Shown here: positions 1 to 13,500 of the stretch, in pieces
Numbering within the stretch: position 1 is the first letter of the stretch
Layout: each line of letters opens with the position of its first letter
Assembly: GCA_003117195.1 (NCBI GenBank)
Contig: BDSI01000054.1
Span: forward strand, 124,001-188,000
Direction of reading: 5' to 3'
DNA: 64,000 nt
From: Eudorina sp. 2006-703-Eu-15
Taxonomy: Eukaryota; Chlorophyta; Chlorophyceae; Chlamydomonadales; Volvocaceae
Program-made: the position numbers and the translations under genes
The notes under the pieces: generated by a model
The model's database searches: none
Seen by the model: only the letters and a program-made list of their open reading frames with translations
Told to the model about the DNA's origin: nothing

Positions 1-22
1 ACACATACCACCCACCCACCCG

Positions 23-24
23 GC
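23..24. other. highly iterated octamer GTACGGCA/TGCCGTAC (window-wide note)
   Basis: This entry marks a window-wide property rather than a site at these bases. GTACGGCA or its complement TGCCGTAC occurs dozens of times, mostly in introns and intergenic DNA from 3400 to 60200. Examples lie at 18591-18598, 21765-21772, 22202-22209, 45983-45990 and 47120. It is rare inside the conserved exons. Confidence 0.7.
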
Positions 25-1661
25 ACATATCTCTTGGGCAGTACGACCCGCCGTGTTCAGAAGAGTGTTCAAGAGACCTGAGCCAAGAGAAAATGGAGGA
101 GCCCAGCCATCGCCAACGGCGACATGGTGCGCGCCCTGGACTTGCTGTTGCGCGCCCTCCAACAGCAACCCCCATTCCTCCTCCAATGAGCGGCGGCACA
201 TCCGGCAGCGCCAAGGAAATTCAGTGTTCATTCCGGAGCGCGTTCCCAGATCCCCCAGCACGCCCCGTCGTAACAAATCCCATCTTTCGGGTGCATCCAC
301 CCGCAACGCGAGCCACCGCATGCACTGACGCGCCACAACGGATTGCCACACCCCTGTAGGGAGCGCCGGGGAAACCCTGTCGTCCCCTCCCGACTCATCC
401 GTCCATGCCCGGCCCTGCTCATCAGCAAAGGGGCGGGTACTACGCGCCTGCGTATCAGTGCGACGCGACTGAGCGGCCAGGGCCGCGGCGGCGGTCTGCT
501 GTGGAGCCGCAAACGGCGCGCTGCTCGAGGGAGTAACGCCCCAGGGCCCACGTGTTATCTTTGCCCCCCAGCCGCCGTCCAGCAGCGGAAGGCACAACTC
601 CCCCCGCCCCGCCGTCATGCTGCTGCATGGCAGGGTGGAAGAATGCCGGCCGTGCTGCTGCATTCAAAGTACAATAATACGAACTACGGTGCCTCTTCTG
701 GGCCACACACCCCAGCCTCGCTGCGCCCATGAAACAGGGAGCCAAGGCCGCGTGCGCACATATTCTTTCTGTATCCAGTCCGCAAGCGCCCGGGGAGAGC
801 AGCCAAGTAAACTTGGAGCGTCGAAAGTCGTCCCAACCGCTGGAAGGCCTAGCAGGGAAGGGCTTACGAGGGCAACAACACGGCCGACGGGCGGCAGCAG
901 AACACCAGTCACACCATCACGCGGAATGAATTGGTTCCTTGATGTCGTCGACTCCAGGCACGCCCCGTCATTGTGGGTGGCGGTCTCCCACTTGGGGCCT
1001 CCAACGCAACCGCGCTGCCAATCAACCAAAGCTACCAACCGACAACCAACAACCACCATATTTACTGCGGCCGTGACCAATGCGGGGGCCCGGCAGCACG
1101 GTTAGGGACTGCGCAGCAGGATCGTCGTGCCACGTACCGTACGCCCGTACGGCACTGCTGATACCCGGGGTAACCCCCGCGCAAACCGGGCGCGACACGC
1201 GACACGTCACCGGGCGCCGCAAGGTGCCCGCCCGGCTGAGAACAAAACTGTGGGAGGATGAATTGTGGTCGAGCCTTCCAACGCCCACCGCCTTATCATT
1301 TCAAGCCCATCGCGTGGCCCCCATTACAGCGCGCTCCCGCCAAGGAGGGGGCAGCGCAGAACACGTGCCGAAACAAAGTGCGATGGGCATTACGTATAAC
1401 CTATAACTGACGTAAGCGTAACCATTTAACGAACCACCCACCAACCCATCCAAACCGCACCATCCTGAACCATCCAATACCGTCGCAGGCGCGCGCGTGC
1501 GCACCCCTGCACTCGGGTATGTTCTCTCACGGCTGCGGCTTCCGTCTTGATTCTAAACGACGGAAGCAACTGCAACCCCCGTCATCACAGCACGCCACCG
1601 CACCCGAACGCACACGTGTGCGCCCACGCATACACACAAACGTCCTTTTCAAAACAGACAT

Positions 1662-1735
<74 letters not shown>
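1662..1735. repeat. (CAGA)n microsatellite
   Basis: About 18 copies of CAGA in tandem, followed by a short (CA)n and a (CG)n/(CA)n stretch to about 1762. It explains the QTDR- and SVCL-repeat open frames on both strands, which are not genes. Confidence 0.95.
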
Positions 1736-1736
<1 letters not shown>

Positions 1737-3860
1737 CACACACACATACACGCGCGCGCGCACACTCCTGCCTTGCGTACCGAAGGACACACCCGCACGG
1801 CAGCCAGTCCCAAGTATGGCAAGGCCTGACGGAAACGACCACGTGCCGCGTCGCGTGTCGCGTGCGACAAGCTGGGCCCTCCGGCGCGAAAGTGCGCCCC
1901 TCCCCTCCGAGGGCCGCCGCCCAGGCGTCCGCCCAAGAATCCGATCAGCCGCCTGAACTGACGGCAGTCGACCACAGTCCCAGGCGACCCGCAGACAATC
2001 CGATCAGTCGCCTGTCCTCGTCAATCGGGGCTCACGTACCCAAACCAAACATTTTTTCCTGCGACAAAACAATTTTACTGCTGACCCCCGGGTCGAAGGG
2101 TCACGGTAAGGAAGCCCTGGGACCAGGACGCTTCCCGCTCATGGGTAGGTACTGATTAACCAACACCAAACCACGCAACCGCCACAACATCAAGCGTTTC
2201 GGTAACAAAAGCGTCCGGCTGGCCGGCCGGCCGAAAGTCACCCCTTTGCAAGGCGGCAATAGCTGCCAGCCCGCTACCTGGACAACTCGCATTTCCCACT
2301 GCTTCTGCACTGCGTCTTGTGGTTCCCACGCAAGTCGCCCGTCCACCAGTGGCCATCCCCCACGTACTGCCAAACATCTCATTTAGGTAAAGGCGCGGAC
2401 ACAACGACGTGCCGCAATGGCGCACGGCCACGGCGGTGCCGAACCCGAGTGGCGCAATGCCCTATGCACTTGCGTTCGATATGCCGTGGCGATGGCAATG
2501 GCGATGCACTCGCATGCACATTTGGTGGGGAGGCTGTTGCTGCGGTGGCGGCTGCTGCAGCCGCCTCCGGCGGGGCCGCGACGGCGGCGACGCGACCGCC
2601 GCCAGGGCAGCGCCATCATGCACCAGACGCCCCTCTCCACCTTTTGTTCTTCTGCCCCTCCTGGAGCTTCCGCCCCTGTGCGGCCCTCCAGTGCTGCAAT
2701 AGATCTTGCAAAGCCTCGGTACGCTGCAAGCGCGTCATGTGAACAGACTATGGATAGGAGTAACACGCCCACGCGGTAAGGCGAAGGGAGGCACTTGCCC
2801 GCAATGGTTGAGTTTCTGCGCACCCCGACATCGCAAACGCTCGTCGTACACGTCATGTACCACGTGACTTGTCGTACACGTGGATCCTTAGACGCCACTC
2901 CACACACCGTCTTGTGAGTTTTCCAGGCCACATAACAGAAACGATTGATGGACGCAGCCCTGAAGAATCCAGCCCAACAATTCATGTGTGTGCAGTTGAG
3001 GTGAGGTGAGGTGCTTCTGTTGGCATGATCTCAGTCCCATGGATCCCTTGCAGTGGCGGGTCTTGAAAGGAAGGCAAGGGCGCCACCTCATACGCAGCTT
3101 TTGCTCCGCGGACATCTCCCTGCTCCACCCCCGTCATATATCATATCTTAACGCAGCAGCAGTGAAGTGCATTACCATCATCATCATCAACAACAACAAC
3201 AGCAAGACTCGCCGCCGAGACCGCGGCCCCAACGGCCCAACCCCCCCTCCCGGAAATTCCTCGACACAGCGCCTTAGGGAAGTAAAACAAATTAAACCTG
3301 TAATGTTCTGCTTTCACTAGATATGACATTTGCTGATGGAAGGTCCAAGGGGTGCGTGGGCGGTGCACGAGTGCGTGAATGGAAAGTACATGGTGTGAGT
3401 CATGCGTTACCGAGTACGGCAGTACGGCAGGGCCTCCAGCATGCTGTTGCGTCTCTGGTCGCGACCTCAGCAGGGCGGACTCGGGCAGAAGCGGTCGGCG
3501 GGCGGTTGATAACCTGCCGTACTGGTATAAGAATCGGCCGCCGCGCATTATTGGGTGATCATCACTGGCATTGGCATTACCAACCTCGGCAACGTGCGCC
3601 TGGCAAACTGCGGCGGGCCCTACAAGTCTGCCGTGCAGCCGGACTGTATACGGCAGCGATCCGTGTGGGTTGGCCGCCGGCGCGGCCGCCGCCACACGGA
3701 ACGTCACTAGTGGGCCCGGACGGCCGCCGCCGGGTGCCGTGGCCGCCACAGGGTGTATGCCGGCTGCTGCTGCTGCTGTTTGGGTTTCAGTTGGCCACGT
3801 GAAACCCAGACGCTGCTGTTGTGTGGGTGAGCACTCTGCGGCGTCAAACGGTGCCTGCGC

Positions 3861-6800
3861 CTAGAGGTTGGCGCGCTGGCGGACTATGGCAAGCGCCTGC
3901 GTGACAGAGGCAGCAGCAGCAGCAGACGTGGCAGCGAGTGGAGTTGCGAGGGCGAACAAGCGATGAAGCAGGGGGCCGACACAGCGGGCACAGGCGATCA
4001 CTCGAAGGCCATGTCGGGTGGATGTCCTGAAGGTGTGCGGGGGCGCGCATCCCGAGGCAACCGGGAAGACCCCGCAGCCATGCCGGTGCGCAGCGTTCCG
4101 GTCCACCGTATCCCCCACGGCACCGTACCCCCCACTGTAACAACGGCACCGCAGCGCCCTGGTCTTGAACCCCCACAGCTCTGCAATCCGACACCTCTTA
4201 AAAACCCGCACCGTTCAAAGCCCGGGTCCCCCCGACGTCAGCTATCAGGTGCTGCCTCAGGTGCTGTTCCTTCTTTCTTGTCGAGCACAGCGATCGACCC
4301 GGTCCGACCCAACCCCCCGCGCCACCCCCCGCGCCACCCGTCGCCCCCCGGCCACCCTCACCTCCTGAAGACCCAAGTTCATCAGATTCGTCACCGCGGC
4401 GTACTCGCGCGTGACCTGCTCCGTGGCCTGGGCCTGGTCTTGCGCCTGGCGGCGCCGCTTGGGCTGCGGCCCGTCGTCACCGCCCCCCAGCTCGCCAGCG
4501 TTGCGGCTCCCAACCAGCAGCCCAGCGCCAGCGCCGGGCCCGCTGTCGTGGCCGTGAGAAGCGCGGCCGCCGCCGCCGCCGCCGCCGCCGCCCTCGCACT
4601 CCTCCACGGATGCCTCCGGCGCGAGGTCCAAGCTTTGCAGCACGCGCTCGTCCATGGGCCCTCCGAAACCGGCGAAGCTCGCGCCGTACGATGGCATCGC
4701 GCTGCTGACGTGCTGCTGCGACGGCGGCGGGAGGTGGGCGTCCGCCGCCAGCGAGCTCATTCCTGCTGCCGCGCTGCGGAAGAAATGGCCCCGACCCGGC
4801 CGCACCATGCGGCCTGCCTCCCGGCCGAGGGTCCCCGCAGACGCCGCCGCCGACGGCGCCGGCGACGGAAGCAGCCCCGCCGCCAGGCGCGCCGCGTCGA
4901 GGCCCGCAGGCCGCAGCGCCCATGCGACGCCATCGGCCACAGCCATGCAGTCGGCGCCGCCGCCTCGCAGTGGAGAAGTAGGGTTTTGATACCGGTGGAC
5001 CGCCGCCGAGGGGAGGCGCTGCACGTCGCCAAACGAGTGCCCGTCCCTGCTGCCGGCGCCGCTGCCGGCACCGGCGGCGAAGGCTTGGTACACAGTCGCG
5101 CCGGCGCCCTCCGAGGCGTCAAAATCGTGGGCCGACAGGACGAGCGTACGGCGCGACGTCGGTTGCGATGCCGCTGCTGACGGCGAAAGGCTGCTGGTAG
5201 CGCCGGCACCGGCGCCGCCGTGCGGCTGCTTCTGGTGCTGCTGCTGCTGCTGCAGGAAGCTCATGCCGGACAGGGTCGCTCCGGAACGAAGGCTTTGACC
5301 CGCCGCCCGGGCGCGGGCACCGCCGCCGCCCCCGCCGCCTCGCGGCGCAAGCATAAGGCCCCCGCCCAGGTCGAGACCCCCGCGGCCGCCGCCAAACGCG
5401 GCGCAGTCCTGCACGGCGTCCTCCGGGTCGCCCCTCGGATCCAAGTCGCGGTCCTCGCCCCTCATTAACCCACCGCCGCTGGCCTCCTGCCCGCCGCCGC
5501 CGCCCCCGCCGCCGCCGCCGCCGCGCAGCGCCACGTGCCACGGCAGCTGCGGCCTGGCGGCGCCGCCACCACCGCCGACGCCGCCGCGTTGCCGCATCGC
5601 CGCGTCCCGCCGCTCCGAAACCTCGTCGGGTGAAGGCGAGCCCAGGACCAGCACTGGGCCGTACGGCGCCTCACTCTCCTCGTCGTACGACAGCCGCTGC
5701 TGCTGACCCCGCGTCCATTTCCCAGCCCCCGCGTTCCTAGATGGGGAAGCTGCCCCTGCGGGACGACCCGCCGTGAGGTCTTCGTCCGAGCCCTCCAAGC
5801 GGTAACGCCGCGCGCCGGCGCCGTCAAGCATCAGCGCTCGCTGCGCTGGCAGCAGGACCTCGGCGTTGCCGCCGCCGCCGCCGCCGCCGCCCTGCATCTG
5901 TAGCATCAGTACCTGTTGCTGCGCCTGCGCCTGCTGCACCTGCGCCGCCTGGTACGCCAAGGGCCGACCCGGCGCCGGCCGTGGCCCCGCCCGGTCCGAT
6001 GCCAGCACCGCGCCAACCCATGGGCCGGAGCCGCCGCGCGCCAACGCCGCCGCCGGGCCTGACTGCACCGGCGAAGCCGCCCTCCTCTCCTCCATGCCCG
6101 CATCCAAGACCGGCGAGCCCGACTCGCCCCGCTCACCGTCTTGGGCCGCGGTGGCGACGGCGGAGGCCTGGCGGCGCTGCTGCAGCAGCGTCAGCAGCGC
6201 TGTCAGGCCGTCTGTGCTGCTGATGAGCTTCCGCAGAGATTCCCGGTCCAGCGGCTGAAATGACTGGTTGCGTGAGAGCAACTCCAGCAGCAGCTGCGTC
6301 TCGAGCTCCTCCTGCTGCGGCTGCGGCTGCGGCTGCTGCTGCGGCTGCTGCTGTGGGGCATATGGAAAAGGGAGGGAGGGCGCAGAGCGATGCGGCCAGA
6401 CCGGCAGGCCGGATGCAGGCGCGCGCGCACGCGAGCGGGCACGGGCACGCGGACGTTATCAAGAGGCGTGTAAGGGGAGGTCTGAAGGCGTGCACCTCAC
6501 TTTCAAAACGTGCAAAAAAAACTTCCAAGGTGTCTACGCAGCTTTCTCAAGACGACGTGCAAGCAACTCTCGAGGCGTGCAAGCAACGTTCATGGCGCGC
6601 AAGGAGGAGGAGCTGTGAAGGCTAGCGAGGAGTGCCCGAGGCGCGGAGAGAGCTTCTACAGGACGCAACATGGAGCGAAGGAGCCCCAGCGTGAAGGCGC
6701 AAGCGAAAACACTGTTTCGCGGCGAGCCGCCCGCTCCTGTGCCCTCGCAGGAGTCCGGACCCGCGGACAGGCCAGAGGACGAGGAAGACACCGTGGAGGC

Positions 6801-9800
6801 GCGGGGTACAGCCGCACAGGTGGGCGGTAGACACGCCGCAAACTGCGCCGAACTGCCGCTTGCAAGGGGCGCGACCCAGAGGCGCCCCGGAGCGGAGGCC
6901 CTCACCCACCTGCGCTGCGACCTGAGCCGCCTCCGACTGGGCATTGCTCGGCGCCAGTCTGGGCGCGATGGCGTCCGACTGCGAGGCGGCCTGCGGTGCG
7001 GCCGGCCGCCCCCGACCGCCCTCCGGTGTCGGCCGCTTGCGCCCGCCCGCCGCCGCCGCCGCCGCTGCCGCCGCCGCGGCGGAACCTGTCGGCGCGCCTG
7101 CGGCTGGGACTGCAGACCCCGCAGCCGGAGCTGCGATCACAGAGATACGGCAAGACGCAACAGGAGTCAATCGTCACAGCCGCCATCACGGCCCGCCACC
7201 GCCGCCGCCGTGGCGGCAAAGTGAGCCGCGCCGACACGGCCGGAAACGGACGCAGCGCCACAGCGCCGGCCGCACCGCAGCGTCATCGAGCGCGGAAAGC
7301 GGCGGCGCCGCAGAAGGGGCCGCATCGGCATGGATGCATGGTCACCGGAGAGTCGGTTGAGGCGCCCGCAGAGACGTCAGCGACAGACACTTTCCTAATT
7401 TGCAAGGGTCAGGCAAGGGTCAGGCCATACCTACACGACGCCCAGAGCCCAGACGTACTGCAGGCCGCCATCCAACCCAGCCCACCCGCGCTGCCGCATG
7501 TGCGCGCACCTCTGTCCGTCGCCGACGGGCGACCGGTCCGCGCCGCCGCTGGTGGCCCGAGCATCTCCGTCGACCGGTCCGCACCCATTTCCCCCGTCCC
7601 GCTGGTGGCTCCTGTCGTCGCAGTGCCCTGCGCCGACAACATCGTCGTGCGGGCACTGGGCCCCGCCGCCACCTGCCGCAACCCGTACCCGTAGCCTGCC
7701 GATGCCGCAGAGGGCGGCGCCCTCTGATGCTGCTCCGCCGCGGGTGCTGCCCCCACCCCGACGCCGGGCTCCGCCACGTCCTGCACGGACCGCGGCAGGG
7801 CCGCGGGCCCAGCCGCGCGCGGCGGCGGTGCCGCCGCGGGGCGCTGCAGCGGCGCTGCCGCCGCGGACGGCGGTGCCGCCGCCGCCGTACGTGGCGTGGT
7901 CAGAGACCCAGAAACCCCTGATCCCGGATTTGAAGGCGTGGTCTGGTGGCCGCCAAGCCGGCCGACGTCAACAGCAGTAGCTGCAGCAGTAGCGGCGGCG
8001 GCGGCAGCAGAGGCGCCGGCCTCCGTGGCAGCGATCGTTACTGCCCCGGGACGAGTCGTACTCGTTCGCAAGTGTTCATCGGCGTGCGGTTGCGGCGCCT
8101 GGTTTTGCAACGCTGTCCCTTGGTGTGGAAGCGCATCGGCAGCGGTCGCGGCTGCCAGCGTCTCCAGCTGTGGCCGGGACGGCTGCGCCGCCGCTGCCGC
8201 CCCTGCCGGCGCCGGCCCCGGTGCCGCGGCCTCCTCCAGTGGCTGCGGCGGCCGCGGTCCAGTGCCCGACCCGGCGCCCGCCAGCGGCTGCCCCGCCTCC
8301 TGCCTTAGCAGCAGTAGCTGTTCCGCCGCCTCTGCCACGTCGGGCTCCAGGGACCTCTTGCCTTCCCCGTCTCCGCCGCCTTGACCTGCGGCCCGTCCCG
8401 TCTCCTCCACCTCCGCGCTCGCCGCCGGCGCATCGGCCGGCCGCCCTGCCTCCGGCGGTTCGGTGCGTGGCGCGGTTGTGGGAGGATGTACGGCAGCCCC
8501 CTGACCTGGATCCTTCGCGGCCGCGGCCGGGTGCTCAACCGGGCCAGCCGGTGGCGCTGCCGCGGCGTGGCGGTGGTTGTGGTGCGCCGGCGTGAACGCA
8601 GCCGCGGCGGCGGCGGCAACGAGTTTGATGGAGGTGCGGACGCTCTGGCGCGCGTCGAAGGCCGTGGTGTAGGAACCGAGATTTCGAAGGAGGACCCCGT
8701 CCCATAGTGCGGCGCCGACCTGCGAGTGCGGATCACACACAGGATACAGCCACAGCAAGGGGCAACGGCATCAGAACTAAGCCTTCGGCGCAGCAGTGGT
8801 GGCTGTTTCAGCATACGGTACCACGGCACGATCACGTGCAGGAAGAAGACGGCTCACTGACACATGGTGCGAGCACAAGGTGCACGCCGACCCAGATCGG
8901 CGAGAGACAAGCAATGCACAGCAACGGTCAAGCGCACCTCGCCCGAGCCAACGATCTTGTACAGCACCCCCAAGTAGCCGTACAGAGGTGGCAGTACGCT
9001 GTCCAACTGGGTGTCTGCGGGGCGTCACCGCAGCGCACCGGGCGAGGGGGTCGATGGGGCAACGCGGCCGCAGACACAGGCAAGGGAAGGGGGTATAATA
9101 ACTAGGTAAGAGGGAGAGGAAGGTTGAGATTGGAAGATCCATACAAACACGTGTTTTCGGACAGGGGCCATCAAGACACCTGCAGGGCCCATATCTGTTG
9201 CCACCGCGGCCACACCCTGGGCACCGCGGGCGGCTCAAGCCACCCACCCTTAGGCAGCTGGTCGGTGATGGCAGTGAACAGCCGGCGGCCCAGACCCAAA
9301 CGGTGCGACGGCGGAGCCCCTCCACGACCCGGCCACGCCGCGGAGGGATCAGGGCAGGCTGCCAGTCCGCCCATCCCCGCGGCAGGCGCCGCCTGATCCT
9401 GTGCCCTCCCAGACCGCGGCCCGGCGCCGGAGCCTTGCCGCTGCGGCGCGGCATCGGAAGTCGGGGCGGCGGCGGCGGCACCACCGCCGCCGAGGCACGT
9501 GGAACCGGTGACGTCCATCGCCTCGGGCACCGCCACGGCCGCGGCTGCGGTCTGCTCTGCCCGCGGCTCCGGACTAGAAGCCGCGCAAGTCGTCGTCGCC
9601 GGCGCAGGTGCCGGCACATCACCCTGAGCAGTGGAGGGTGCAGCGCACGGCGGCGTCGCTGCTGCTGCTGCCGACGTCGACTGCGCCCCCGTCGACGGCG
9701 CTAAGATAGCCAGTGTCTCCGGGGCCAGCTCGGCCTGGATGAGGGCAGAAGATGAGGGCAGGGAGTCGGGGCCCAGGCAGACCGTCAGGGCAAGGGGCTG

Positions 9801-10792
9801 GGTAGGAGCCTGGGAACAGGGCGGCAGTGCGGCAGGGCCGGGCGGATTGCAGTGGCCGCGGAGGTTTGCCGCAAGCCCGGCAGCTGGCCATAATCGCCAT
9901 GCGCAAGGCTTTGGTTGGGTGCAGCCAACTGGGGGCGCAAGGAGCGGCTCTGTCGGGAGGGGACGGCTGCTGCGACACCACCGCACCTCTTTTCGGGATC
10001 GAACCTTTTTATGAACCCTTTGCACCGGTTTCGGGAACGAACGTCGCAGGTCAGGAAGCCCTCCGCCTACCTGGATCGCCTTGTAGTGGGGGGGCGTGAT
10101 GACGCCCACGACCATGAGATGGGCTGCCGCTTGGAGCAGCAGCGGGATGGGGATGTCAAAGGCTCTGAGCTGCCGCACAGCAACCAACGGGGGAGGATCC
10201 GGACTGTCTGGAGGCTTGAGTGCAGCAGGTCCAGTGGAGGGCGGTTGAGGTTGCGACTCCGCCGGGGGCGGACCGGGGGCGCCGGGCGGCGGGTGCACCT
10301 GCTGGTGGTGCTGCGGTGCGGACGACGGCTGCGACAGCGACGAAGGCGCCGTTGCCATACCTAAAGATGACTGGAAGGCCGCCATGAGGACTGCACGCTG
10401 AATATATACGAGAAGTAGCTGGCAGACGGAGGGCAGCATGGTGGGGGGAAGGAGCTGCGCTGCTATGGCTGCGGGAGACACGGCTGCTTGCGTGTCCTTC
10501 GCAGAGACAACTTCGGCCCGACGGCCGCCAGGATCTCCATGACCTGGAACTTGTGACGGATTTGGAGTGAGATGTTTGCGCGGTTCGTGTACGGTTGGCG
10601 AGTTTGCCCGCTCCATGGGCTGCCGTCTGCGGTCAAGTCCACCGTGAGACTGCTGATCTCCACGCTCCGCTTGCTGAATTCCCCTAACTTCTTGAGCATC
10701 TCTTTGGACTGAAGGGTTGTCCAACATGATGCTCTCTGCAGCCCCGTCACCATGAAGTCCCGTCGCAGAATTACTGTGCCTTCCTTTGTCAT
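3861..10792 (-). CDS. large low-complexity protein, unknown function (multi-exon model)
   Basis: I do not recognise this protein. The minus-strand exon chain reads: exon 1 from about 10792 (conserved-looking block with KKLGEFSKRSVEISSLTVD and RHKFQVMEILAAVG); exon 2 ending at 10071 (LRAFDIPIPLLLQAAAHLMV, then PPHYKAIQ); exon 3 9734-9180; exon 4 8719-7431 (starts VGAALWDGVLLRNLGSYTTA); an exon ending at 6910 (SEAAQVAAQ); and exon 6 6350-4362 (Q/P-rich start, then EELETQLLLELL and RESLRKLISSTDGLTALL). Splice sites and phases agree for exons 2-3, 3-4 and into exon 6. Unresolved: a reading-frame change between 10480 and 10560, the start of the exon ending at 6910, and the last exon (a frame ending ALAIVRQRANL with stop near 3861 is one candidate). 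Helical islands lie between Ala-, Gly- and Gln-rich linkers, as in many volvocine regulatory proteins; no catalytic motif is visible. The ATG at 10792 has an in-frame stop just upstream, so it or a missed upstream exon is the start. Confidence 0.6.
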
Positions 10793-12847
10793 CCTCTGTC
10801 AAGCCCGCTCCACAAGAATCGACGACCATTGTACCTTAGATGAGTTCACGCAGGCCGATAACCTCCCGCTGCACAGCCGGTCCCATCAAGACGCAACGTG
10901 GCCGGTTAAAAGTTTCAAAAAGATCTTCTAGTATAAAGGACATGGAAACTGAGCAGTAAGTATTTTGCGGTCTTCCGAAGAAACAGGCAACCAGGCACAG
11001 CCGGCCCGTTGTCAAACTTCGTCAGCTGCAGAATTACCAAAGCAAGCACGCTTGGCAAGATACAGCCGGAGGGGTTGATGAATTCTGAGGCATCCCAGGC
11101 GATAAGTTCGTGCAGCAGACAAGACTGAGCCGGGAAACTCAAAAAGTGTAACAGGGGGGAGCCGCACGGCTGGCCAAGCCTACAACGCAAGCGTGCATTC
11201 AAGATATGTGTCTGCTTGTGCGAGCAAGGTCGTGTAAGTGAACAAAACAACAAGTACGGACAACTTTCAACGCGTTCGCGATGTCTATGAAAGGTAGTTT
11301 TTACAAATCATTGATAGATCTAGTCCGCTTGTTTTGCAATGGGTCGCGATGGAGGATCATGGGCAATGTTCTTGGATGCCTTACGCCCTTACCTGTTCAG
11401 GAGAGCAACCAATGACAACCAACGTCGACCAAACGGAAGTTTGAAAACCTTGAGAATATGCCAATGCTGTCAATCGGCAAACGAGGTGGATTGTATTGCC
11501 GTGGCCGCACTCGACGGGCTTAACGGGATTACTTGCCGTTGTTGCCGTCAGAGATGAAGCCCTTACGCGAGCGTGGTAAGAGATTAAAGTCCTGCAGCGA
11601 TGCCGCCTTTACCACAGGTCCGTAATCCTCGCCGTGACCTGCCTAGGACCCAGATTTAAAGCGCATCATGTGATTGCTTGGGCCCTGCAGAGCGGCAAAC
11701 TGACCCACAACTAGCACACAGTGTTAACTAATAAAATAAGTGCCAGGATCTTCGCTCCGAAAGCTAATTTCACAACAACAGTTGGCAGAAAAAGTCGTAA
11801 ATGGCACCGTACCTGTACTAGCAAGCGGACGTAACGACCGTCAAATCGGCAAATCCGCTTTCCTCCCCTGACCACATCCGCATTTGTAATGCAAACCCCA
11901 GAGTAATATACAAATGAATTCAATGGAAACGGCCGCTTTCGTGAACGCGCAGCCTGTACCGGCAGTACGTAGTCGGACGATCTCAGATCCGATGCCCGTG
12001 AAACGCGTTTCCCACAATCACCACTCCGAAGCACCAATACTCGGCATTTTTTGTGAATGAGGTTGCGGCATGTGGGGACACGTCTTGGCTGCGATACGGA
12101 GCCCCTCGCACTGTTTCCTCGTTGCCGCCTGCCGCACGAGCACCCTCAATGGCAGCGACAAAAGCTCTTGCTGCATGCAACGCACCGGACAGCAGTAGTT
12201 TCGCCTATCGCGTGCAATGGGGCAATCTCTGCGTATGCCATGACTTGCATTGTTGCTTGAGTTACAGACGTCACAACTGGGGCACTTCCTGCTTCGGTGT
12301 CACTGGGTGTCCAGTAAGCGCTCCGCTGTCTCGAGGAGCGCCCTCCGCACATGGCAAACATGGTGGAGCTCAGGCTGCAGTAAAAGTGCCAGAGGCTCTT
12401 ACCGCTCTTACTGATTCTGTTCGTAACTTGCCAGCAACGCTGTACGTCTAGACTGCGAGAGAGTCCTCCGGGACTCTCAAGTACACGTGGCCAGATCAGC
12501 CGCGGCGCGCGGCCACATTCGATACTGTTTGATCACGGAGATCACGAAGCTCTCCCCCCAAACTTGGCAGCATTCCAATTCAAACCGCGAGTGATCGCGT
12601 CTGGTACAGGGCAGATGCCTTTTCCGGAGGTCCAAGGTTCCCCGTGGTTCCCCGTTTCGGCCAGTTGGCATGGAGCAGTGTTGGATTCTTGTCTCGGGAA
12701 GTGGGCCTAAGAGCGCAGCTGTGCGCGCCACGTGATGGGTCGCACGTCCCTTCCTTCAAGACGTTTCTCCCTGCTGCGTCCGCGACGTCAACCTTTCGAG
12801 CCTTAACACCAGTTCGCAGCGATGACGCGTAACCCGACGCAACCCCT

Positions 12848-12870
12848 GTAACCGTTACAAGGTGGGCCCG
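12848..12870 (+). repeat. short dispersed repeat GTAACCGTTACAAGGTG-
   Basis: First of at least five copies in the window of a short sequence with the self-complementary core TAACCGTTA, followed by CAAGGTGGACCCG or a close variant. Other copies are at 12983-13005, 46499-46519, 46530-46552 and 50483-50505. Confidence 0.75.
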
Positions 12871-12982
12871 TAGACACCCCTAGTCACCTTGCATGATGCG
12901 AATTCTCAGACCTGCGAGTCACACCCAAGTAGACCCAAAGCGACCCGAGTTTCAGCCTCGCAATCGTGATGATGTAGTAACA

Positions 12983-13005
12983 GTAACCGTTACAAGGTGG
13001 ACCCG
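12983..13005 (+). repeat. short dispersed repeat GTAACCGTTACAAGGTG-
   Basis: Second copy of the family, same orientation as 12848. It lies about 500 bases downstream of the MnmE stop and contains TTACA on the plus strand, a possible TGTAA poly(A) signal for the minus-strand MnmE transcript. Confidence 0.75.
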
Positions 13006-13470
13006 ACTCCCGATGTGATGTATGCGATTGAGACCGATTGAGAGACAGCCATAACATCGCGAGCTCGCAGCGGGCGCGACCCCACACGTCCCCCCACATA
13101 ATAGACACCCCGCCAGGTGAATCGGCGGGTCTGGTGCGGTTTCCAGGAGAGGCAATCCTGGCGCGCTGGTAACCTGGTGTGTTGGCCGGTATGGCTGCAT
13201 GACATCCCCCCCGGGTGATGGAGGATGGGTGCGCAGTCCTTGATAGGGGTTTGGTGAGACGAGGCGCCTACGAGCTATCTGGGCCCGTAGGAACGCCCTG
13301 GCTCGCGAGCACTTCACGCCTGCCCGCCCGCCCATCCCCCCGGGCTGGCACACTTGTGCTGCAACGCCGCCCGCCCCATCCCGCGTATCCCGTGTGGCAA
13401 TCCGGACAGCGGATCGCGGCCCACTGGCGGCGTTTCTGCCCAGACCGCCTTTCCGAGCCGACGGCCTCTG

Positions 13471-13494
13471 CGGCCGGCCGGCCGGCCGGCCGGC
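13471..13494. repeat. (CCGG)n tract
   Basis: Short run of alternating CCGG tetranucleotides, fully self-complementary, immediately beyond the MnmE stop codon. Confidence 0.85.
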
Positions 13495-13500
13495 GTCATT

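Larger units (their letters stand above)
1..3860. other. no gene recognised; GC-rich intergenic DNA
   Basis: I see no exon chain with conserved protein sequence on either strand here. Open frames exist in every frame because the DNA is GC-rich, but they carry no recognisable domain and overlap each other. The stretch holds one tetranucleotide microsatellite (1662-1735). Low-complexity Cys/Arg-rich frames around 2400-2700 are composition artefacts. Confidence 0.5.
10793..13500. other. intergenic region between two minus-strand genes
   Basis: Less GC-rich than the flanking genes and without a supportable exon. It probably contains the promoter of the unknown gene (just above 10792) and the 3' untranslated region of MnmE (below 13501). 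TTACA, the reverse complement of the algal poly(A) signal TGTAA, occurs at 12990-12994 inside a short dispersed repeat and could end the MnmE transcript. Several frames of about 60-130 codons around 11300-12450 show no conserved features. Confidence 0.45.

Noticed and set aside
1519..2155. Frames with long QTDR or SVCL repeats
   Set aside because: Produced by the (CAGA)n microsatellite on either strand.
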